Virus record (IMG/VR): IMGVR_UViG_3300021959_000427
Span: 1 to 22,711 of that record
Source: a virus
Strand: one strand, 5' to 3'
DNA length: 22,711 nt
Positions 11,440-18,318 of this stretch are shown piece by piece. Numbering within the stretch: position 1 is the stretch's first letter; every line of letters starts with the position of its first letter. The translations under genes were made by a program, and so were the position numbers. Below the pieces are notes generated by a model. It was not told where the DNA came from. It searched no databases and worked only from the letters and a program-made list of their open reading frames with translations.

Positions 11440-14055
11440 ATGGCAGATACATTTACAACAAATCTTAACTTAACAAAGCCAGAGGTCGGTGCATCAACCG
11501 ATACCTGGGGAACAAAACTTAATGACAACTTAGACGATGTTGATGCGATCTTTTCCTCCACAGGAACATCGGTCGCCATCAACCTAGATGGTGCAGTTAT
11601 TGATAGTTCCGTCATTGGTGGGACAACTCCCGCAGCAGGGACATTTACAACCCTGACAGCAAACACTTCTATTACAGGAACACTTGCAACCGCAGCTCAA
11701 ACCAACATAACCTCAGTCGGCACACTTACAGGGCTTACTGTTAGTGGTAATGTTTCTATAGATGGTGGATCTATCAAACTAGATGGTAACTATCCAACAG
11801 GTACAGGTAACGTAGCTTTAGGTGATACAGCTTTGAATAGTTTGACAAGTGGTGGTTACAATATTGCTGTTGGAAATCAAGCATTATATAGCAACACTAC
11901 TGGTAGTGATTTAGTTGGTATAGGTTCTGCTGCACTTTATAACAACACTACTGGTACAAGGAATGTTGCTTTTGGTAATAATGCACTTAATGCCGTAACT
12001 ACTGGAACTAACAATACTGGCTTGGGTGATAGAGCATTACGAGATAATACTGGAAGTAATAATACTGCAGTAGGTTCTGATGCACTTTTATCTAACACTA
12101 CAGGTACTAATAATACCGCAGCTGGTTCTGAAGCTTTAGATGCTAATAGTACAGGAGATAATAATGCAGGTTTTGGTAGAGCAGCTTTAGGTGGTAATAC
12201 TACAGGTGGTGCTAATACAGCTCTAGGTTCTCAATCTCTTCTTGCCAATACAACAGCAAACCACAATACTGGTGTCGGTTATTTAGCCTTAGGTGCTAAT
12301 ACAACAGGTACACAAAATACTGCAGTAGGTTCTACAGCCCTAGATGCCAATACTACAGGACAACTTAATGTGGCTATAGGATATGGAGCTTTAGGTGCCA
12401 ATACCACAACAAGTCATGGTACAGCTATAGGTTATGAAGCCCTATCAGCCAACACAGTTTCATTCAATACCGCAGTAGGCTCACAAGCCTTAAAAGCCAA
12501 TACAGCAGGTGATTCACTCGTAGCTGTTGGTGCACAATCCTTAGTAGCCAATACCTCAGGTGCAGGAAATACAGCAGTTGGACGAGATACTTTAGGCTCC
12601 AATACTACAGGTGCTGATAACACAGCACTCGGTAAATCAGCTTTATATGGCAACACCACAGGTACTAGAAACGTAGCTCTAGGTAAGAATGCAAGTTCTA
12701 ATAGAACAACTGGAAGTTATAGTGTGGCTGTTGGTCACGATGCGAAGGTAGGAACAACTGCTACTGGAAACGTTATGATTGGTGACAGTACAGGAACAGG
12801 GTTAACAACAGGAAATAACAACGTAGGTATTGGTTCATTTAATGGCTCAAACCTACCACCTTTTTATGCTGCTACCACCGCTTATCAAAATATAGGTATC
12901 GGTGTTGGTTCATTAAGAAAGATTACTTCTGGTTCTAATAACGTAGCAATGGGACACCTTGCTGGAGAGAGTATAACCACAGGTACATTAAATGTTGCAA
13001 TAGGCTCAAATGCTTTAGATGCTAATGCTACAGGTATTGAAAATACAGCCGTTGGTTATGCAGCTTTAACCACAAATACAGGCTCATACAACGATGCCTT
13101 TGGTAGGTCTGCTTTAGAACGCAATACTTCAGGTTCAGAAAATAGTGCTTTTGGTAGATTTGCTTTATATCAAAACACAACAGGTAATTATAACGTTGCT
13201 GTGGGTGGTCTTGCTTTACAAAATAATACTACAGCATCTAATAATACTGCAGTAGGATATGGTGCTTTGACTGCTAATACAACAGGTACAGATAACGTAG
13301 CCGTTGGGTCATTAGCTGGTGATGCTATTACCACAGGTTCACAAAATGTGTTGGTAGGAGAAGGTGCAGGAACTGCTATCACAACTGCTAATGTTAATAC
13401 TTGTATTGGAGATATTGCAGGAGCAGGAATAACAACTGGTTCAATAAATATCTGTATTGGTGCAGGTGCTGGATATAATGGTGGCACAAATGGAGTTACT
13501 ACAGGTATAGACGGAATATATATTGGTAACAATACAAGTGGTAATAACGACAGTTCAAGAGAAATTGTTTTAGGTCATAATGTAAGAGGGGTTGGAGGCA
13601 ATAGATTTACTTTTGGATATTCAACTGGTAATGATAGAGTTCATAATCAATTTGATACTAATGCTTCTTGGACTAGGGTTTCTGATGAAAGATACAAGAC
13701 AGAAATTCAAGACAACAACGATTGTGGTTTAAACTTTATTAATGACCTACGACCAGTTACTTTTAAATGGAAAGCAAAAGCAGATATAGATTCTGATTTA
13801 CCAGATTACAATCCAGAAGAAACAGAACCAAAACACAAAGAAAAACTTTATGGTTTAATTGCTCAAGAAGTTAAAGAAGCTCTTGAGAAAAACAACATTA
13901 CAGATTTTGGTGGTTGGGATATAGAAGAATCTTCAGGTATTCAAGCCATATCTCAAGAGATGTTTATTCACCCACTAATCAAAGCTATACAAGAACTATC
14001 CAGTCAAGTAGAAAGCTTGAAACAAGAAATTAATGACATAAAAGGAGGAAACTAA
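11440..14055 (+). CDS. Tail fibre/spike with repeat shaft and S74 chaperone domain
   Basis: An 871-residue receptor-binding fibre. Seen, in order: an N-terminal virion-attachment segment (TTNLNLTKPEVGASTDTWG, residues 6-24, common in phage fibres) and a Thr/Gly-rich link (PAAGTFTTLTANTSITG). About 35 repeats of 17 residues follow (124-721), with consensus NTAVGxxALxxNTTGxx, resembling the YadA-type trimeric adhesin head. A C-terminal Peptidase_S74 chaperone starts at SDERYKTEI (S748). In this family the chaperone drives trimer folding and cuts itself off just before that Ser, with a Lys in the same motif (here K753) also needed. Downstream helices (YGLIAQEVKEALEK; SSQVESLKQEI) match the domain's stalk. 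The mature fibre would thus end near residue 747. GGAGG near its end serves the next gene. Confidence 0.88.
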   Translation: MADTFTTNLNLTKPEVGASTDTWGTKLNDNLDDVDAIFSSTGTSVAINLDGAVIDSSVIGGTTPAAGTFTTLTANTSITGTLATAAQTNITSVGTLTGLTVSGNVSIDGGSIKLDGNYPTGTGNVALGDTALNSLTSGGYNIAVGNQALYSNTTGSDLVGIGSAALYNNTTGTRNVAFGNNALNAVTTGTNNTGLGDRALRDNTGSNNTAVGSDALLSNTTGTNNTAAGSEALDANSTGDNNAGFGRAALGGNTTGGANTALGSQSLLANTTANHNTGVGYLALGANTTGTQNTAVGSTALDANTTGQLNVAIGYGALGANTTTSHGTAIGYEALSANTVSFNTAVGSQALKANTAGDSLVAVGAQSLVANTSGAGNTAVGRDTLGSNTTGADNTALGKSALYGNTTGTRNVALGKNASSNRTTGSYSVAVGHDAKVGTTATGNVMIGDSTGTGLTTGNNNVGIGSFNGSNLPPFYAATTAYQNIGIGVGSLRKITSGSNNVAMGHLAGESITTGTLNVAIGSNALDANATGIENTAVGYAALTTNTGSYNDAFGRSALERNTSGSENSAFGRFALYQNTTGNYNVAVGGLALQNNTTASNNTAVGYGALTANTTGTDNVAVGSLAGDAITTGSQNVLVGEGAGTAITTANVNTCIGDIAGAGITTGSINICIGAGAGYNGGTNGVTTGIDGIYIGNNTSGNNDSSREIVLGHNVRGVGGNRFTFGYSTGNDRVHNQFDTNASWTRVSDERYKTEIQDNNDCGLNFINDLRPVTFKWKAKADIDSDLPDYNPEETEPKHKEKLYGLIAQEVKEALEKNNITDFGGWDIEESSGIQAISQEMFIHPLIKAIQELSSQVESLKQEINDIKGGN
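11809..13602 (+). repeat. About 35 tandem 51-bp (17-residue) repeats in the fibre gene
   Basis: Units read N-(T/V)-A-(V/I)-G-x-x-A-L-x-x-N-T-T-G-x-x. Most are exactly 17 residues; at least four are 16 (for example NTGLGDRALRDNTGSN and NTAVGYAALTTNTGSY). Two are longer: one near residues 465-487 carrying LPPFYAATTAY, and one near 690 carrying GGTNGVTTG. Conserved Gly at position 5 and Asn/Thr turns indicate a solenoid with one coil per unit. Confidence 0.8.
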
Positions 14056-14056
14056 A

Positions 14057-14308
14057 ATGTCAATTGAAAGAAACGTAGATGATATTCTAAGTGCCGCAGA
14101 CGATTCTGTTAGTTTAATCAACGGAGTTAATGATGGCAGTTGGAACGTTGAAGGATTAGAACAATCCGAAATTAACGATATGGTACAACGTAATGTAGAC
14201 CATCTAAATATCGTATTAGCTTACGAAGAAGTAGTCGCTGATAGTAGAGATAAGTCATCTTACTCAGGTGCTGTATCTGTTGGTGAAGCTTATATTGCGG
14301 CTAACTAA
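14057..14308 (+). CDS. Small acidic protein following the fibre gene
   Basis: An 83-residue acidic protein with a strong GGAGG ribosome site inside the fibre gene's end. Seen: MSIERNVDDILSAADDSVSL, then a helical stretch (EQSEINDMVQRNVDHLNIVL) and a C-terminus with SYSGAVSVGEAYIAAN. The final pattern looks like a conserved family seen after fibre genes in marine phages (from memory; no function known). Immediate position after a chaperoned fibre suggests a fibre assembly factor or a small tail component, which is inference. No membrane segment is predicted. Confidence 0.7.
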   Translation: MSIERNVDDILSAADDSVSLINGVNDGSWNVEGLEQSEINDMVQRNVDHLNIVLAYEEVVADSRDKSSYSGAVSVGEAYIAAN

Positions 14309-14319
14309 GGAAGATAAAT

Positions 14320-14472
14320 ATGGATTTTATAATTAGTATCGTACAAATAGCAGTACACGTTATTGCCATCGCATCTATTGTGTCGGCTTTAACACCAAGC
14401 ACAAAAGACGATGAGCTAGTAGCCAAAGTTAAAAAATATGTGGATCTACTCGCTTTAAACTTAAAGAAGTAA
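14320..14472 (+). CDS. Small single-pass membrane protein (50 residues)
   Basis: A 50-residue gene from ATG 14320 to TAA 14470-14472, preceded by AAGGAAG-like purines about 6 bases upstream. Seen: a hydrophobic segment at residues 3-24 (FIISIVQIAVHVIAIASIV, then SAL), a turn with TPSTKDD, and an amphipathic C-terminal helix (ELVAKVKKYVDLLALNLKK). Similar ALTPTPKDDE...ALN small membrane proteins occur in cyanophages and other marine phages as far as I recall; the role is unknown. A small lysis effector or membrane anchor is possible. It fills the gap between the fibre-associated gene and the nozzle gene. Confidence 0.62.
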   Translation: MDFIISIVQIAVHVIAIASIVSALTPSTKDDELVAKVKKYVDLLALNLKK

Positions 14473-14481
14473 AATAAATGT

Positions 14482-15993
14482 ATGGCATTAGTTTCTATCA
14501 CTCCACCCGCAGGAATTGTCACCAACGGCACGAATTATTCCAATAAAGGCCGTTGGGTTGATGGAAACTTAGTTCGTTTTGAAAATGGCTACCTAAAACC
14601 TATAGGTGGCTGGTCCAAATTAAGAAGCACAGCTCTCGATGGTGAACCTATCGGGATGCACGCTTATTCAGACAATGCTGGTAATGCTGTTCTCGCTGTC
14701 GGCACAAGGCAAAAAGTTTATGTCTTGTACGACAACACCTGGACCGATATTACCCCTGTAGGCTTCGTCAATGACGCTTCTAACGATCCTTTAGGTTATG
14801 GTGCATATAACTGGGGGGTAGAAGATTATGGCGACGCACGTTCGCAATCTGGCTTACCGCTTGATACAGGGCATTTTTCTTTTGATAACTGGGGAGAGGA
14901 TTTAGTCTTTTGTTTTTCTGGCGATGGTAAAGTTTACAAATGGTCGCCCGATTCATCAGGTGGCACACCAGATACCGTTGCTACCGCAGTAACCAACGCA
15001 CCCACAGGCAACCAAGCCATCATAGTCACCAACGAAAGACATTTAGTAACCATTGGTTCTAGTGATGATCCAAGAAAGGTTGCTTGGTCCAATAGAGAAG
15101 ATCGCACCAACTGGACACCATTAGCTCGTAATACTGCTGGTGATCTACAAATACCAACGGGCGGACGTGCTTTGTATGCCGTTAAGTTTGGTACAGACGT
15201 TATTGTCTTTAGTGATACAGGTATCAGCCGTATGTATTACGCTGGCAGCCCATTTGTTTATTCCATCGCTGATGCTGGGACAAACTGTAAAGCCGTTGGT
15301 CGTAGAGTTATTGTGCCAACTGGTAATTTCCTAGCATGGATGGGAGAAAACTCATTCTTTATTTACGATGGACAAGTTAGAGAAATACAATGCGATGTGC
15401 ATGATTACGTTTTTGATAACTTAAACGTACCAGGTAGAGCTGCAAGCTGGGGTGGACACAACTCAAACTTCAATGAAATATGGTGGGGTTTCCCATCTGG
15501 TGAAGGACAATACACACCAAACAAATATGTTATATGGAACTACGCACAAAACGTATGGTCAATCGGTGAATTAGATCGTGGTTGTTGGATCGACCAAGGC
15601 GTATTTGATTTTCCTATATCTGGTGATTCATCTGGCTTTATCTACGAACACGAAAGCACAACTTTAGCTAAATCACCTAACTTAAATGGTTTATCACCTT
15701 TTTGTCAGTCTGGACCAATAGAAATCGGACAGGGCGACAGAATTGCTCAAGTCAATCAAATCATACCCGATGAAGAAGCCAACGTCTTACCAGGCGTTAC
15801 CATTTCATTTACTGGTAAATTTACCCCATTAGGATCTGAAACAGACTTTGGTTCATTCACCTTTGAGAACGATGGTTATACCGACGCACGCTTTAACGCA
15901 CGTCAGGTTAAGATGAAAGTCACAGGTTCAACCACGCAAGATTTCCAAGTCGGACAAATACGAGTGGATGCTCGTGCGAGAGGACGTAGATAA
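14482..15993 (+). CDS. Tail nozzle/hub-like structural protein (P22 gp10-type, beta-propeller)
   Basis: A 503-residue protein. Seen: an N-terminal PPAGIVTNGTNYSNKGRWVD, then NLVRFENGYLKPIGGWSKL, and repeated beta-strand blocks with Trp/Gly turns such as NWGEDLVFCFSGDGKVYKW, VTNERHLVTIGSSDDPRKVA and GENSFFIYDGQVREI. It ends in a beta-rich domain (VTISFTGKFTPLG). The start (GVxxxGTxYxxxGRWxDxxLVRFxxGxxxPIGGW) is typical of phage proteins annotated as structural or packaged-DNA stabilization protein. P22 gp10 and related nozzle proteins use such a propeller-like fold below the adaptor. The nozzle role is inferred from this resemblance and from the podovirus-like gene set. It overlaps the next gene as TAATG. 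Confidence 0.75.
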   Translation: MALVSITPPAGIVTNGTNYSNKGRWVDGNLVRFENGYLKPIGGWSKLRSTALDGEPIGMHAYSDNAGNAVLAVGTRQKVYVLYDNTWTDITPVGFVNDASNDPLGYGAYNWGVEDYGDARSQSGLPLDTGHFSFDNWGEDLVFCFSGDGKVYKWSPDSSGGTPDTVATAVTNAPTGNQAIIVTNERHLVTIGSSDDPRKVAWSNREDRTNWTPLARNTAGDLQIPTGGRALYAVKFGTDVIVFSDTGISRMYYAGSPFVYSIADAGTNCKAVGRRVIVPTGNFLAWMGENSFFIYDGQVREIQCDVHDYVFDNLNVPGRAASWGGHNSNFNEIWWGFPSGEGQYTPNKYVIWNYAQNVWSIGELDRGCWIDQGVFDFPISGDSSGFIYEHESTTLAKSPNLNGLSPFCQSGPIEIGQGDRIAQVNQIIPDEEANVLPGVTISFTGKFTPLGSETDFGSFTFENDGYTDARFNARQVKMKVTGSTTQDFQVGQIRVDARARGRR

Positions 15994-16358
15994 TGGATTT
16001 ATCCTCACAAAGACAATACATACAACGAGCTGAAAATGTGCATATTAATATCACATTAGCCAATACTGATTACACGGTTTACACCTCACCCTCTGGTGAT
16101 GATTTTAGTTTTTCAGTTATTCAATCATTTTTGGTTTGTGAACATCAAGGACAACAAACACAAATAGACGTTACCAATACGCATGGTTCTGATACCTTTA
16201 ATTTATTTAGTGGCAAAGTTATTAGTGCTAATAGCACAACAGAACTTTTAGAACGACCAATTATTATTCATTCAGACGAAATAATAAAAGTACAAGGCAA
16301 TCATGCTGGTAATTTAGATATTCACATGAGCATTGTTGAATATGCAAGAGGCGATTAA
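15993..16358 (+). CDS. Small beta-rich virion protein candidate
   Basis: A 121-residue protein of unknown family. Seen: polar N-terminus (MDLSSQRQYIQRAENVHINI), alternating hydrophobic/polar strands (TDYTVYTSPSGDDFSFSVIQ; TQIDVTNTHGSDTFNLFSGK) and a C-terminal strand pattern (LERPIIIHSDEIIKVQGN, then NLDIHMSIVEYA). The composition fits a single beta-sandwich domain without membrane segments. Placed between the nozzle-like protein and the ejection block, it could be a tail ring, needle-base or fibre-attachment protein. Only context supports this. The ATG shares a base with the previous stop. The end overlaps the next gene by 17 bases. Confidence 0.68.
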   Translation: MDLSSQRQYIQRAENVHINITLANTDYTVYTSPSGDDFSFSVIQSFLVCEHQGQQTQIDVTNTHGSDTFNLFSGKVISANSTTELLERPIIIHSDEIIKVQGNHAGNLDIHMSIVEYARGD

Positions 16359-16746
16359 AAAATTAGACAGACAATCCCAGTCGCAACAAGAATGGGAAAT
16401 ACAATGGGAACGTTGTAAACCTTGGATTGAGAAAGCCGTAAAACACCAAGACGGCTATACAATAGACGACATAGAGGATAAAATAAGACAAGGAATATTT
16501 CATTTATGGCCTGGTAAGAAATCAGCCATGATTACAGAGTTTGTTGTATTCCCACAATACAGAGCTTTGAACTTATTGTTCTGTGGTGGCAAGTACGAAG
16601 AACTCGCAGAAATGTTACCATATATAGAAGATTTCGCTCGTAGAGCGCAAGTAAAAAGACTTTATGGCGGTGGCCGTAAAGGTTGGCTTAGAAAGCTAAA
16701 AGGATTAGGTTTCGAGCCAGAATATTTAATTAGAAAAGACTTATGA
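16342..16746 (+). CDS. GNAT-like phage protein
   Basis: A 134-residue protein started at ATG 16342; an in-frame TTG nine bases earlier is less likely. Seen: a helical N-terminus (EAIKKLDRQSQSQQEWEIQW), then KQGIFHL-like strand text reading RQGIFHLWPGKKSAMITEF, VFPQYRALNLLFCGGKYEEL, and a C-terminal FARRAQVKRLYGGGRKGWLR, then KLKGLGFEPEYLIRKDL. The sequence strand-strand-GGxxEEL-helix-GRKGWxRxLxxxGF resembles the fold of GNAT acetyltransferases seen in some phages, with the final GRKGW/GF in the place of the usual R-x-x-G-x-G/A and C-terminal strands. The classic acetyl-CoA motif is not clear, so activity is unproven. It could be a structural or host-modifying protein. It overlaps both neighbours. 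Confidence 0.55.
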   Translation: MQEAIKKLDRQSQSQQEWEIQWERCKPWIEKAVKHQDGYTIDDIEDKIRQGIFHLWPGKKSAMITEFVVFPQYRALNLLFCGGKYEELAEMLPYIEDFARRAQVKRLYGGGRKGWLRKLKGLGFEPEYLIRKDL

Positions 16747-17603
16747 GTAAAGGCAAGCAAACAGTAGAAACCACAGTACCACAGTTTCAACAACAACAAT
16801 ATCAAGACATCTATCAACAGGCTAGAGGTTTGGCACAACAGCCATTTATACCTTATACAGGCCCGCAAGTAGCTGGTTTTTCACCAGATGAATTAAGAGC
16901 CTTTGGAGCTACAAGACAACAATTTGGCAGAGCGCAACAATTTGATCCATTTGCTCAAAGACAAGAATTAATGCAACAACCAGCACCATCTTTATTGGGT
17001 GCTGATATATCAGCATATCGTTCACCATTTGAACAGCAGGTAGTTGATGTTGCCCTTGGTGATATTCAAAGACAAGCCGATATAGCTCAACAAAGAGCGC
17101 AAGAACAAGCCATTCGTGCAGGCGCATTTGGCGGTTCAAGAGGTGCGATCTTAGAAGCAGAAGCTGCTCGTCCGTATGCTGAACAAGTAGCAAGAGTTGC
17201 ACCACAATTACGACAAGCTGGATTTGAGCAAGCACAAAGAGCTGCTGAATCCGATATTGAAAGACAGCTTAGACAACAACAATTCCAAGCTGGTTTGATT
17301 GGACAACAAGAACAGGCTCAAAGAGCTGCTGTATCTGGTTTACTAGGTACAGGCGCACAACAAAGAGCATTGCAACAGCAAGCTCTGGGTGCAGGAAGAG
17401 GAGAGTTCGAGCGTGCGTTACGATACCCACAACAACAGTTTGGTTTACTATCACAAGCTCTTAGCGGTATTCCAGCTATGCAAGGACAAGTATCAAGAGG
17501 TACAACAGGCGCTGGTGATATTTTAGGTGGCATAACTGGATTACTTGGTGCAGGTTATGCAGGTGGTTTTAATCCTTTGGGATTTTTGGGAATAGGTAAA
17601 TAA
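16743..17603 (+). CDS. Probable internal virion/ejection protein, Gln-rich
   Basis: A 286-residue Gln/Ala-rich protein. Seen: an N-terminal segment TVPQFQQQQYQDIYQQARGL, AGFSPDELRAFGATRQQFG, and a YRSPFEQQVVDVALGDIQRQ motif. A long alpha-helical region follows (about residues 110-205, AQQRAQEQAIRAGAFGGSRG and onward). The glycine-rich hydrophobic C-terminus carries DILGGITGLLGAGYAGG. The P.tG.qVAGFsp.E......., Y.sPfeq.Vvd....di.R and GAFGGSR motifs are common in phage proteins placed just before the largest virion protein. By position and by the helical plus glycine-hydrophobic make-up it is a candidate for the first of three ejected proteins (compare P22 gp7/gp20/gp16 or T7 gp14-16). No enzyme motif is visible. 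Confidence 0.65.
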   Translation: MSKGKQTVETTVPQFQQQQYQDIYQQARGLAQQPFIPYTGPQVAGFSPDELRAFGATRQQFGRAQQFDPFAQRQELMQQPAPSLLGADISAYRSPFEQQVVDVALGDIQRQADIAQQRAQEQAIRAGAFGGSRGAILEAEAARPYAEQVARVAPQLRQAGFEQAQRAAESDIERQLRQQQFQAGLIGQQEQAQRAAVSGLLGTGAQQRALQQQALGAGRGEFERALRYPQQQFGLLSQALSGIPAMQGQVSRGTTGAGDILGGITGLLGAGYAGGFNPLGFLGIGK

Positions 17604-17605
17604 TA

Positions 17606-18316
17606 ATGGCATACGATCCAAATAATCCATTTCAACCATTTAACACTTCACCAATGAGTCTTTTAAATGTTGGTGGGTTTAGACAGCCTGGCGACAATCA
17701 AGGATTAGCTCCTCAAAATGTTTTTAATCAACAACAATTTAATCAAAACCAACAAAGCAATGATCTGAAAAGACGACAACAACTTGGTAATATGTTGCTT
17801 GCATTCAGTGATGTATTTAGGGGTAAAGATCCATCTAGTGGTGTTTTGCAAAGACAACAATTATTTCGACAACAACAAGAAGAAGAAGAGCAAAAAAGAC
17901 AACAAGAAGAGTTGCAGAAAGAATTAAATAAAGCTATAGACGCTTCTAATTTACCAGAATCACAAAAAGAATTATTAAAACAATTAGACGTTAAAACTCA
18001 AGCTTCTGTATTGTTTGAACCAGAGCCAGGCAAACAAGAAATTATTGATTCAATAATTAGAAAAATAGAAAGAGGTGAATCTTTAACAGCAGAACAACAG
18101 AAGTTATATGAGGATATTGTTTTAAGACCAACCTATCAAGAAAGATTGTTAGGACAATTTGGTGGTTCATCACAATCACAACCACAACCAGGACCTTCTA
18201 TTATTCCACCTAATTTTACAGGAACTTCAGATGAATGGAATAAGTTAAAAATTTCAAATCCAAATGTATCTGATGAAGCTCTTGTTGATTGGTATGATGA
18301 AAACTATGGTAGTTAA
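17606..18316 (+). CDS. Probable internal virion/ejection protein, Gln-rich coiled coil
   Basis: A 236-residue protein with no recognised family. Seen: a Pro/Asn/Phe-rich start (MAYDPNNPFQPFNTSPMSLL), a Gln/Asn-rich stretch, RRQQLGNMLLAFSDVFRGKD, and a charged coiled coil (about residues 86-115, RQQQEEEEQKRQQEELQKEL). A helical middle and a short acidic C-terminus (SDEALVDWYDENYGS) follow. The last segment resembles a small helix-turn unit that could dock to a partner. It sits between the Gln-rich protein and the giant virion protein with gaps of 2 bases on each side, so the three are very likely made together. An ejection role is inferred from that context. Confidence 0.6.
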   Translation: MAYDPNNPFQPFNTSPMSLLNVGGFRQPGDNQGLAPQNVFNQQQFNQNQQSNDLKRRQQLGNMLLAFSDVFRGKDPSSGVLQRQQLFRQQQEEEEQKRQQEELQKELNKAIDASNLPESQKELLKQLDVKTQASVLFEPEPGKQEIIDSIIRKIERGESLTAEQQKLYEDIVLRPTYQERLLGQFGGSSQSQPQPGPSIIPPNFTGTSDEWNKLKISNPNVSDEALVDWYDENYGS

Positions 18317-18318
18317 AA

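Noticed and set aside
11809-13602. CRISPR-like or satellite array
   Set aside because: The repetition is a 51-base coding repeat with codon-level divergence and no constant repeat/unique spacer structure; it encodes the fibre shaft.
11440-14055. Diversity-generating retroelement target in the fibre gene
   Set aside because: No reverse transcriptase gene, template repeat or adenine-biased variable region was found in the window; the element could still lie outside it.
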